From assembly GCA_040219025.1 (NCBI GenBank), contig JAVJTE010000029.1, forward strand, positions 1 to 64,000: a DNA stretch of 64,000 nt, written 5' to 3'. Below, piece after piece: positions 17,386-25,270 of this stretch; position 1 is the first letter of the stretch; every line of letters starts with the position of its first letter. The translations under genes were made by a program, and so were the position numbers. The notes beneath the pieces are model-generated. The model worked only from the letters and a program-made list of their open reading frames with translations. It made no database searches and was not told the DNA's origin. Source of the stretch: HT1-32 sp040219025 (GTDB taxonomy: Bacteria > Pseudomonadota > Alphaproteobacteria > Rhodospirillales > HT1-32).

Positions 17386-18777
17386 ATGACCTTGCGAAAT
17401 TATGACGTGCTTGTTGCCGGAGGCGGCAACGCCGCGCTCTGCGCAGCAATAAGCGCAGCCCGTGACGGTGCCTCCGTACTGGTGGTCGAGGCCGCACCAA
17501 AATTCTGGCGGGGTGGAAATACCCGCCATACCCGTAATTGCCGGATTGCCCATGACAGCGCGAATGAAGTCCTGACCGGACCTTATCCGGTTGAGGAATA
17601 TATGGAGGATCTGCTGCGCGTGACGGACGGCGAAACCGACATGAAGCTGGCGCAGATGACGCTGGAAAATTCGAAAGAGCTCTGGGACTGGCTGAATGAA
17701 CAGGGTGTCCTGTTTCAGCCGTCAATGGGCGGCACGCTGACACTGAGCCGCACCAATGCGTTCTTTCTTGGCGGTGGCAAGGCGATGCTGAACGCGCTCT
17801 ATCGCACGGCGCTGCGTCTGGGTGTCACCGTGGAATATGAGACGGAAGTCATTGATGTCGATATCGTCGACGGCTTTGCCCAATCGGTGACCGTGCAGAA
17901 AGGCGAGGCGACAGAGACTATCAGTATCCGGACCTTCATTGCGGCCTCTGGCGGGTTTGAAGCCAATATCGAGTGGCTGAAGGAAGCCTGGGGACCATCA
18001 GCAGAGAATTTCCTGATCCGCGGCACACCCTATAACAGGGGCCGGGTGCTGCGCCTCATGATGGACCGGGGTGTGCAAATTCTGGGTGACCCGAAACAAT
18101 GCCACGCGGTCGCCATTGACGGACGTGCGCCGAAATTCGACGGCGGCCTGATCACCCGGCTGGATTGTGTGCCGTTCGGGGTGGTGGTGAATGCCAGGGG
18201 CGAACGGTTCTATGACGAGGGCGAGGATTTCTGGCCGAAACGTTATGCGATCTGGGGACGCCTTGTTGCCGCCCAGCCGGAACAGGTCGGCTATGTACTG
18301 ATTGACTCGAAATCGATCAACTCCTTCATGCCGTCGCCGTTCCCGCCGGACAAGGCGGATACCATCGAGGAACTGGCGGAGATCATGGGGCTGGATGGTG
18401 CGAAGGTGAAGGCGACGGTTGAAGAATTCAACAAGGCCTGCCGGGGATCGAACTTCAATCACAACGAACATGATGACTGTCATACGGAAGGGCTCGGGAT
18501 CAACAAATCCCACTGGGCGCGGCCCATCGACAAGCCGCCCTTCTATGGCTACTCGCTCCGCCCCGGCATTACCTTTACCTATCTCGGTGTGAAGGTGAAC
18601 TCCGACGCGCGGATGATCATGGCTGACGGCAAGCCGTCCGGTAACATGTTCGCGTCGGGTGAAATCATGGCCGGGAATATTCTCGGCAAGGGATATCTGG
18701 CCGGAATCGGCATGACAATCGGCAGCGTCTTCGGGCGCATCGCAGGCAGGGAGGCCGCAGGAAATGCTCGCAACTGA
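17386..18777 (+). CDS. tcuA: FAD-dependent tricarballylate dehydrogenase TcuA
   Basis: A 463-residue flavoprotein of the fumarate reductase/succinate dehydrogenase superfamily. The dinucleotide fold starts at once (DVLVAGGGNAALCAA, then VLVVEAAP), and the C-terminus has the second FAD segment (FASGEIMAGNILGKGYLAGIG). TcuA oxidises tricarballylate to cis-aconitate and passes electrons to TcuB. The ATG at 17386 is used because the FAD fold begins seven residues later; a longer frame from 17329 would run through the candidate operator. It overlaps tcuB by 14 bp. No TcuC transporter gene is next to it. Confidence 0.9.
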   Translation: MTLRNYDVLVAGGGNAALCAAISAARDGASVLVVEAAPKFWRGGNTRHTRNCRIAHDSANEVLTGPYPVEEYMEDLLRVTDGETDMKLAQMTLENSKELWDWLNEQGVLFQPSMGGTLTLSRTNAFFLGGGKAMLNALYRTALRLGVTVEYETEVIDVDIVDGFAQSVTVQKGEATETISIRTFIAASGGFEANIEWLKEAWGPSAENFLIRGTPYNRGRVLRLMMDRGVQILGDPKQCHAVAIDGRAPKFDGGLITRLDCVPFGVVVNARGERFYDEGEDFWPKRYAIWGRLVAAQPEQVGYVLIDSKSINSFMPSPFPPDKADTIEELAEIMGLDGAKVKATVEEFNKACRGSNFNHNEHDDCHTEGLGINKSHWARPIDKPPFYGYSLRPGITFTYLGVKVNSDARMIMADGKPSGNMFASGEIMAGNILGKGYLAGIGMTIGSVFGRIAGREAAGNARN

Positions 18778-19852
18778 GGCACTGACCGAAGCCCATCGCC
18801 AGACCGGAATCTGCAACTCCTGCCGTTATTGCGAGGGTATCTGCGCGGTCTTTCCGGCGCTGGAACGCAGACTGACCTTCACAGAAGGTGATATCGACTA
18901 TCTGGCCAACCTCTGCCATGCCTGTGGTGCCTGCTATCATGACTGCCAGTACGCACCGCCGCATGAATTCGGCATCAACTATCCGGTCGCGATGGCGGAA
19001 GTCAGAGCAGAAAGCTATGGCCGTTATGCCTGGCCGGGTTTTCTGGCACCGGCATTTGAACGCAATGGTCTGGTGATTGCGGTCCTGACGGCGCTGGCCG
19101 TTGCCGCCTTCATCGGCGGCTTCATGGCCTTCGGCTCGACCGAGATCATGTTCTCTACCCAGACCGGCAGCGGTGCTTTTTATCGCATCATGCCGCATAA
19201 CACGATGGTCGCCTTGTTTGGCGGGGTGTTCCTGTTCTCGATGGTAGCGCTCTGGATGGGCCTGCGAAAATTCTGGGCTGCAACCGGTGGCGGCAAGGTT
19301 ACCTGGGCGGCATTCCGGGGTGCCGGCACGGCGGCGGCGACGCTGCGCAATCTGGATGGCGGTGGCGGTGGCTGTATGAACACGGACGAGGATCCCGACG
19401 ACAAGCGGCGGCATTACCACCATATGACCTTCTATGGTTTCCTGCTCTGCTTCGCCTCGACCTCTGTCGCAACCTTGCAGCATTATCTGTTCGGCTGGGA
19501 AGCACCCTACGCCTGGTACAATCTCGCGGTTATTCTGGGCACTGTCGGCGGTTTTGGTCTGGTGATCGGGCCGCTTGGCCTGTGGAAAGAAAAGCAGTCG
19601 CGGCTGACGGAGATCAAAACCTCCACCGGCGGGATGGATCAGGCGTTCATCCTGATGCTGTTCCTGACAGGGCTGACCGGCCTGCTGCTGCTGTTCCTGC
19701 GGGCAACGCCAGCGATGGGAACCCTGCTGGCCATCCATCTTGGTGTGGTCTTCGCCCTGTTCCTGTCCTTTCCCTATGGCAAGTTCGTTCACGGCATTTA
19801 TCGCTATGCAGCACTGGTCCGGAACGAGATGGAAGCCGCCGCAGAGAAGTAA
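18764..19852 (+). CDS. tcuB: Tricarballylate utilisation 4Fe-4S protein TcuB
   Basis: A 362-residue membrane electron-transfer protein. Two cysteine clusters near the N-terminus (CNSCRYCEGIC at about 17-27 and CHACGACYHDC at about 47-57) fit 4Fe-4S clusters, and about six hydrophobic helices follow with conserved histidines that could hold haem. In Salmonella TcuB re-oxidises TcuA by passing electrons to the quinone pool. It overlaps tcuA, so the two form a functional pair. A gap of 90 bp separates it from the deacetylase-like gene. Confidence 0.9.
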   Translation: MLATEALTEAHRQTGICNSCRYCEGICAVFPALERRLTFTEGDIDYLANLCHACGACYHDCQYAPPHEFGINYPVAMAEVRAESYGRYAWPGFLAPAFERNGLVIAVLTALAVAAFIGGFMAFGSTEIMFSTQTGSGAFYRIMPHNTMVALFGGVFLFSMVALWMGLRKFWAATGGGKVTWAAFRGAGTAAATLRNLDGGGGGCMNTDEDPDDKRRHYHHMTFYGFLLCFASTSVATLQHYLFGWEAPYAWYNLAVILGTVGGFGLVIGPLGLWKEKQSRLTEIKTSTGGMDQAFILMLFLTGLTGLLLLFLRATPAMGTLLAIHLGVVFALFLSFPYGKFVHGIYRYAALVRNEMEAAAEK

Positions 19853-19942
19853 CCGCTCCTGTCGCACCGGATCACCGGATGACATCTGTTATCCGGGCGA
19901 TAGACTGCCACCTGTCAATGCAGGGTGCGGAGAGTGAAGCGG

Positions 19943-21061
19943 ATGACGTCGACAGCCTTTTATTCAGATGAAAAGTGCTTCTGGCATTCCGGCGGCAACT
20001 ACGCCTCCGTTGTGCCGGTCGGCGGGCTGGTACAGCCGCTGGCAGCCGGCGGCCTGCCGGAAAACCCGGAAACCAAACGCCGGCTGAAAAACCTGCTGGA
20101 GGTTACCGGACTGGCAGGTGAACTGGATTGCCTGACCGCCGGTGCGGCGACGGAAGAGCAGCTTCGTCATGTCCATCCCGCATCCTACCTCACCGAATTC
20201 AAACGGATAAGCGATGCGGGTGGCGGTGAACTTGGCCAGCGGACGCCTTTTGGGCCGGGCGGTTATGAAATCGCGACCCTGTCGGCGGGGCTTGTCAGTG
20301 GTGCCCTGCAATCCGTCCTGCGGGGGCGGCACCGGAATGCCTATGCGCTCAGTCGCCCGCCCGGCCATCATTGTCTGCCGGATACACCGATGGGGTTCTG
20401 TCTGCTGGCGAATATCGCGGTGGCGATCGAGACGGCGCGAGCGGCGGGTCTGGCCGAACGCTTTGCCGTCGTCGACTGGGATGTGCATCACGGTAATGGC
20501 ACGGAGGCGGTGTTCATCGACCGTCCGGATGTGCTGACCATCTCGCTGCATCAGGAGAACAACTATCCCCGCGATACCGGCGGTGCCGCCGAGCGGGGAC
20601 AGGGCGCGGGTGAAGGGGCGAACATCAACATTCCCCTGCCACCGGGCAGCGGGCACAGCACCTATATCCGTGCCTTTGAGAAGATCGTTGAGCCGGCGCT
20701 GCGTAATTACCGTCCGGATGTCATCCTTATTGCCTGCGGATATGACGGCTCCGGCGTTGATCCCCTGTCGCGAATGCTGATGACCTCCGCGACCTTCGCG
20801 GAGATGACGCGGCGCGTCGTGGCGATTGCCGATGCGCAGTGCGGCGGGCGGCTGGTGATGGCACATGAGGGCGGTTATTCGGAAGTGCATGTGCCGTTCT
20901 GCGGGCATGCCGTCATTCAGGCCATGGCCGGTTCCGGCATCACCGCCCCGGACCCGCTGGAAGACCGCATCATGGCGCATCAGCCAACGCAGCGATTTCA
21001 GAATTTCCTGGACGGGCTGGTCGACGAGCTTGCCGCTTTTCACAGCAGGCCTGCTGCCTGA
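19943..21061 (+). CDS. Class II histone-deacetylase-like amidohydrolase
   Basis: A 372-residue zinc hydrolase of the HDAC / acetylpolyamine amidohydrolase family. The signature blocks are RPPGHHC, the zinc-binding DWDVHHGNGTE, and ACGYDGSGVDPLSRM; the catalytic His-Asp relay and metal ligands are therefore present. Bacterial relatives deacetylate polyamines or other small amides rather than histones. The ATG at 19943 gives the usual N-terminus (TAFYSDEKCFWH). It follows tcuB in the same direction and may share its transcript, but no substrate can be named. Confidence 0.9.
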   Translation: MTSTAFYSDEKCFWHSGGNYASVVPVGGLVQPLAAGGLPENPETKRRLKNLLEVTGLAGELDCLTAGAATEEQLRHVHPASYLTEFKRISDAGGGELGQRTPFGPGGYEIATLSAGLVSGALQSVLRGRHRNAYALSRPPGHHCLPDTPMGFCLLANIAVAIETARAAGLAERFAVVDWDVHHGNGTEAVFIDRPDVLTISLHQENNYPRDTGGAAERGQGAGEGANINIPLPPGSGHSTYIRAFEKIVEPALRNYRPDVILIACGYDGSGVDPLSRMLMTSATFAEMTRRVVAIADAQCGGRLVMAHEGGYSEVHVPFCGHAVIQAMAGSGITAPDPLEDRIMAHQPTQRFQNFLDGLVDELAAFHSRPAA

Positions 21062-21255
21062 AATTGCAGCTTTAGCCAAATTCTGCACAAGATTTAATCG
21101 ACAATATCCTCTGCTGCTGCCAGCATCCTGACCGGATCAGGGCCCGGTCGAACTGGCACAGGCTTTGCGTCAGTGACAGGCGTGATCTTCCGGCAGAAAC
21201 GGGCCTGATGCCCGACTGCTGACAAGACCGGTTTTTTACAGGAAAGGGTTTTTCC
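21062..21255. other. Intergenic leader of the ABC-xdh operon
   Basis: 194 bp with no reading frame of note. A purine or TPP riboswitch was looked for because of the downstream genes, but no recognisable core was found. An AGGAAAGG ribosome site lies just before the ATG at 21256. Confidence 0.5.
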
Positions 21256-22263
21256 ATGCTTCGCGGAATTATCGTTGGCCTTGCCGCACTGGCAGGGATT
21301 ACAGCCACCTCGGCCGTGGCGGAAACGCCGGTCAAGTTTGCGCTGGACTGGAAGTTTGAAGGTCCGTCTGCGCCATATTTTGTCGCCATCGACAAGGGTT
21401 ACTACAAGGAAAAGGGCCTTGATGTGACGGTCGATTCCGGCCCGGGTTCGGTACAGGGTATCGCCCGTGTTGCCGCCGGAACCTATCCGCTCGGTTTCTT
21501 CGACATCAATTCTCTGGTCAAATATCTCGACCAGAATCCGGGAGCGCCGGTGACGGCCATCCTGATGGTCTATGACAACCCGCCCTTCGCCATTATTACC
21601 ACCGCAAAGACCGGCATCAAGATGCCGAAGGATCTGGAAGGCCGGACCCTCGGTGCCCCGGCGCCTGACGGTGCCTATGCCCAGTGGAAAGCCTTCGTTA
21701 AGGAAAACGGCATCGATGCCTCGACAGTGAAGATCGAGAATGTCGGCTTCCCGGTGCGCGAGCCGATGCTGGCAAAGGGCGATGTTGACGCGATCACCGG
21801 CTTTTCGTTTTCATCCTTCTTCAACCTGCAGCGCAACGGCATCCCGGCGGAAGACATCAATGTCATGCTGATGTCCGATTATGGTCTGGTGCTGTATGGC
21901 AATGCCATCATGGTCAATACCGACTTTGCCAAGGCCAACCCGGATGTGGTGAAGGGCTTTGTCGCCGCCACCATCAAGGGCGTTCAGGCAACCGTCGCCG
22001 ATCCGGAGACTGCCATCAAATCCGTCATGAAACGCAACGAGATCGCCGATGAGGCGATTGAACTGGCGCGACTGAAGATGGCGCTGCGTGACAACTTCGT
22101 CACGGATTATGTCAAAGCCAACGGGTTCGGTGACGTTGATCCGGACCGTCTGGTGAAATCGATCGGCCAGATCGGCGTGACTTATGACTTCAAGGCGACG
22201 CCGGATCCGAAGGCGGTGTTCGACCCGTCCTACCTGCCGCCGGCTGCGGATCGCAAACTCTGA
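21256..22263 (+). CDS. ABC transporter substrate-binding protein, NMT1/SsuA-like
   Basis: A 335-residue periplasmic binding protein. Residues 1-22 are a signal peptide (cleavage after SAVA), then the NMT1/ThiY/SsuA-type domain (FALDWKFEGPSAPYFVAIDKGYYKEKGLDV). Family ligands include pyrimidine precursors, sulfonates, nitrate and aromatic acids. It heads a run of ATPase, permease, xanthine dehydrogenase and guanine deaminase genes, so a purine ligand is the best contextual guess, but no binding residue proves this. Confidence 0.88.
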   Translation: MLRGIIVGLAALAGITATSAVAETPVKFALDWKFEGPSAPYFVAIDKGYYKEKGLDVTVDSGPGSVQGIARVAAGTYPLGFFDINSLVKYLDQNPGAPVTAILMVYDNPPFAIITTAKTGIKMPKDLEGRTLGAPAPDGAYAQWKAFVKENGIDASTVKIENVGFPVREPMLAKGDVDAITGFSFSSFFNLQRNGIPAEDINVMLMSDYGLVLYGNAIMVNTDFAKANPDVVKGFVAATIKGVQATVADPETAIKSVMKRNEIADEAIELARLKMALRDNFVTDYVKANGFGDVDPDRLVKSIGQIGVTYDFKATPDPKAVFDPSYLPPAADRKL

Positions 22264-22296
22264 GCCCGCGTTACGCTGACAGGGCAGGGTGACATT

Positions 22297-23076
22297 TTGG
22301 TTATTATCGATGATGTCACCCTGACCTATCGCGGGGCCTCGCAGGAGGTCGTCGCGGTGCAGGGCTGCAACCTGACCGTTGGCCGGGGTGAATTCACCTC
22401 GGTCGTCGGCCCTTCCGGTTGCGGCAAATCCACCCTGATGCGGCTGGTCACCGGACTGGTAAAGCCGACGAAGGGCCAGGTTTCCGTTGACGGCAAGCCG
22501 GTTGACGGCCCGGTGAAGATAGCCGGCATGGCCTTCCAGAATTCCAATCTGCTGCCCTGGCGGACGGTGCGCGACAATGTGCTGTTGCCGCTGGAAATTG
22601 TGCAGCCGCATCGCCGCCGGTTCCGGTCGCACCGCAAGGAATATGAGGACCGGGCCGAGGCGCTGCTGGCGACTGTCGGTCTGGCCGGATTCGGCGACCG
22701 TTTCCCGTGGGAACTGTCCGGCGGCATGCAGCAGCGGGCCTCGCTCTGCCGGGCGCTGATCCACGAGCCGGAACTGCTGATGCTGGACGAGCCCTTCGCC
22801 GCGCTGGATGCCTTCACCCGCGAGGAACTGTGGTGCGTACTGCGTGATTTGTGGGAGCGCAACGGCTTCACCGTGGTTCTGGTCACCCACGACCTGCGCG
22901 AAGCCGCGTTTCTGGCCGACACCATTCACGTGATGAGCGCCCGGCCCGGCCATATCACCCTGACGAAGCAGGTCAATCTGCCGCGGCCACGTGACCTGGA
23001 TGTCTGCTTCACCAGTGATTTTACCGATATCGTCCATGAACTGCGCGGCAAGATTGCCGAGGTGCGGCAGGCATGA
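22297..23076 (+). CDS. ABC transporter ATP-binding protein (SsuB/TauB-like)
   Basis: A 259-residue ATPase with Walker A GPSGCGKST, Q-loop FQNSNLLPW, signature LSGGMQQRASLCRA and Walker B LLMLDEPFAALD. This is the type that powers nitrate/sulfonate/taurine/pyrimidine-class importers. The start is TTG at 22297; no ATG gives the full N-terminal strand. Its stop overlaps the permease start (ATGA). The basic insert RRRFRSHRKE in the helical domain is present in several relatives. Confidence 0.93.
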   Translation: MVIIDDVTLTYRGASQEVVAVQGCNLTVGRGEFTSVVGPSGCGKSTLMRLVTGLVKPTKGQVSVDGKPVDGPVKIAGMAFQNSNLLPWRTVRDNVLLPLEIVQPHRRRFRSHRKEYEDRAEALLATVGLAGFGDRFPWELSGGMQQRASLCRALIHEPELLMLDEPFAALDAFTREELWCVLRDLWERNGFTVVLVTHDLREAAFLADTIHVMSARPGHITLTKQVNLPRPRDLDVCFTSDFTDIVHELRGKIAEVRQA

Positions 23077-23837
23077 TCACCATGAATGAACGTCTGGCCC
23101 CCTGGGTTTTCACCATCGGTCTGTTTGTGGTCTGGGAGCTGGTCTGCCAGCTGTTTGATATCAGCCAGATCATCCTGCCGGCACCGAGTGATATCTTCGC
23201 CGCCTTCCAGCAGCACTGGCGTCCGGTGTTGCGTCATTCCGGGGTGACGCTCTGGACCACGCTGGCCGGGTTTGCGCTGGCGGTGGTGTTCGGTGTGTTC
23301 CTCGGGCTGGTGGTCGGCTGGTCAAAGACGATCTATCGCGGGCTGTATCCGGTGATGGTCGGGTTCAATTCGATACCGAAAGTCGCGGTTGTGCCGATTC
23401 TGGTGATCTGGTTCGGTATCGGCGAAGTACCGGCCATCATCACCGCCTTCCTGATCTCGTTCTTCCCGATCGTGGTCAATGTCGCGACCGGTCTTGCGAC
23501 GACCGAGCCGGAGCTTGAGGATGTGCTGCGGGCGCTGGGTGCCCGCAAGCTTGATATCATGCTGAAGGTCGGCATTCCCCGCGCACAGCCCTATTTCTTC
23601 GGCTCACTGAAGGTTGCCATTACGCTGGCGTTCGTTGGCTCGGTGGTGTCGGAAACGGTCGCCGCCAATGCGGGGATCGGCTATCTGATGGCACTGGCCG
23701 GATCGAATTTCCAGATGCCGCTGGTGTTTGCGGGATTGGTCGCACTGGCGATTGAGGGTATCGTCATGTACGCGCTGTTCGCCTGGATTGAACAGCGGAC
23801 AACCCGATGGGCCTTCCGGTCCTCGATGGGTGGCTGA
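23073..23837 (+). CDS. ABC transporter permease (SsuC/TauC-like)
   Basis: A 254-residue inner-membrane permease with about six helices. The EAA loop contacting the ATPase is visible around ELEDVLRALGARKLDIMLKVGIP. It belongs to the binding-protein-dependent transport family that partners NMT1/SsuA-type binding proteins. The next gene, xdhA, starts 8 bp downstream, so importer and xanthine dehydrogenase are almost certainly on one mRNA. Confidence 0.93.
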   Translation: MITMNERLAPWVFTIGLFVVWELVCQLFDISQIILPAPSDIFAAFQQHWRPVLRHSGVTLWTTLAGFALAVVFGVFLGLVVGWSKTIYRGLYPVMVGFNSIPKVAVVPILVIWFGIGEVPAIITAFLISFFPIVVNVATGLATTEPELEDVLRALGARKLDIMLKVGIPRAQPYFFGSLKVAITLAFVGSVVSETVAANAGIGYLMALAGSNFQMPLVFAGLVALAIEGIVMYALFAWIEQRTTRWAFRSSMGG

Positions 23838-23845
23838 GGTGGTGG

Positions 23846-25270
23846 ATGTCTTCGATCAAATTTTTGCTGAACGGCGAGCCGGTTGCCGTCGACCGGCATC
23901 CGCCGACAACCACGGTCCTCAACTGGCTGCGTGAACAGGCCGGGCTGACCGGGACAAAGGAAGGCTGCGCAGAAGGCGATTGTGGTGCCTGTACGGTGGC
24001 GCTCGGCCGTTGCGAGCAGGGGAAAACGCACTGGCGGGCGGTGAATGGCTGCCTGCTGACGCTGGGCCAGATTGACGGGGCAGCCCTGAAAACCGTCGAG
24101 GGACTGTCCGGCCCGGACGGCAGCCTGCATCCGGTTCAGCAGGCGATGGCAGACGGCGACGGCACCCAGTGCGGCTTCTGCACCCCCGGTTTCATCATGG
24201 CGATGTATGCCTTTGCCGAGGGCGGCGAGCCGGGTCAGGATAACCTGATTCACGAGGCTCTGGCCGGAAATCTCTGCCGCTGTACCGGTTACCGGCCAAT
24301 TATTGATGCCTGCCGCGATATCGCACAAAACGTCGCCGGGGGTGATGGTAACGAGGCCGATATCCTGTCCGGCCTGACCGCATCCGCCAGCCTGTTCACC
24401 GCAGACCATCTGTTTCTGGCCCCGAAAAACAGCCGCGATCTTGGCCGTGCGATGAACGATCACCCCGATGCCTGGCTGCTGGCCGGGGGGACGGATCTGG
24501 GGCTGGAATTTTCCAAGAAAGCAGCAACCCCGCCGGTGGTGATCTCCGTCGCCCATGTGGCAGAGTTGCGCGGGATCGAACAGACGGCGGATGCCCTGAC
24601 CTTCGGTGCTGCCGTGACCTACAGCGAGCTGCTGCCTTGTCTGGACCGGATCGCGCCGGCCTTCGGCGACCTGTTGCGCCGGATCGGGTCGCGCCAGATC
24701 CGCAATCTCGGAACGGTCGGCGGCAATCTGGTGACGGCTTCTCCCATCGGGGACACGCTGCCCTGCCTGATGGCGCTGAATGCATCGGTGATGGTGCGGT
24801 CGTCGGATACTGCCCGCAGCCTGTCGGTCAGCGATTTCATCACCGGCTACCGCAAAACGGCCCTGGGACCGGGCGAGTTTGTCGAGAGTATCTCAATCCC
24901 CGTACCGGCAGCGGGAACACAGTTCGCCGCCTACAAGATCTCCCGCCGTTTTGATCAGGATATCTCTGCCGTGGTTGCGGCCTACCTGCTGTCTCTTGAA
25001 GGCGGGCGGGTTCGGGAACTGCGGGCCTGCTATGGCGGGGTTGGGGCGACCACCATTCGGGCGATCCGGCTGGAGCAGACGGTGACGGGCCGGCACTGGA
25101 CAGCAGAAACCGTGGCAGCGGGCATGGCGGCGCTGGCGGAGGATATCTCGCCGATGGATGATTTCCGGGCGACGGCGGCCTATCGCAACCGGGTCGCGGC
25201 CAACCTGCTGCAACGCCTCCATGCCGAGACCACGGAGGGGGCAAACCCCGTCCGGCTGGAGGCGTTATGA
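23846..25270 (+). CDS. xdhA: Xanthine dehydrogenase, iron-sulfur/FAD subunit
   Basis: A 474-residue subunit carrying two [2Fe-2S] clusters and FAD. The plant-ferredoxin-type cluster is CAEGDCGACTVAL (about residues 43-55); the second cluster uses CGFCTPGF and CRCTGYRP. The FAD domain follows (LLAGGTDLGLEF; then RQIRNLGTVGGNLVTASPIGD). It transfers electrons from the molybdenum subunit to NAD. ATG 23846 is preceded by GAGGTGG; the longer frame begins inside the permease gene. It overlaps xdhB by 4 bp. Confidence 0.94.
   Translation: MSSIKFLLNGEPVAVDRHPPTTTVLNWLREQAGLTGTKEGCAEGDCGACTVALGRCEQGKTHWRAVNGCLLTLGQIDGAALKTVEGLSGPDGSLHPVQQAMADGDGTQCGFCTPGFIMAMYAFAEGGEPGQDNLIHEALAGNLCRCTGYRPIIDACRDIAQNVAGGDGNEADILSGLTASASLFTADHLFLAPKNSRDLGRAMNDHPDAWLLAGGTDLGLEFSKKAATPPVVISVAHVAELRGIEQTADALTFGAAVTYSELLPCLDRIAPAFGDLLRRIGSRQIRNLGTVGGNLVTASPIGDTLPCLMALNASVMVRSSDTARSLSVSDFITGYRKTALGPGEFVESISIPVPAAGTQFAAYKISRRFDQDISAVVAAYLLSLEGGRVRELRACYGGVGATTIRAIRLEQTVTGRHWTAETVAAGMAALAEDISPMDDFRATAAYRNRVAANLLQRLHAETTEGANPVRLEAL

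Noticed and set aside
21062..21255. Riboswitch upstream of the ABC-xdh operon
   Set aside because: No conserved purine or TPP riboswitch core could be seen; the downstream genes alone do not justify a call.
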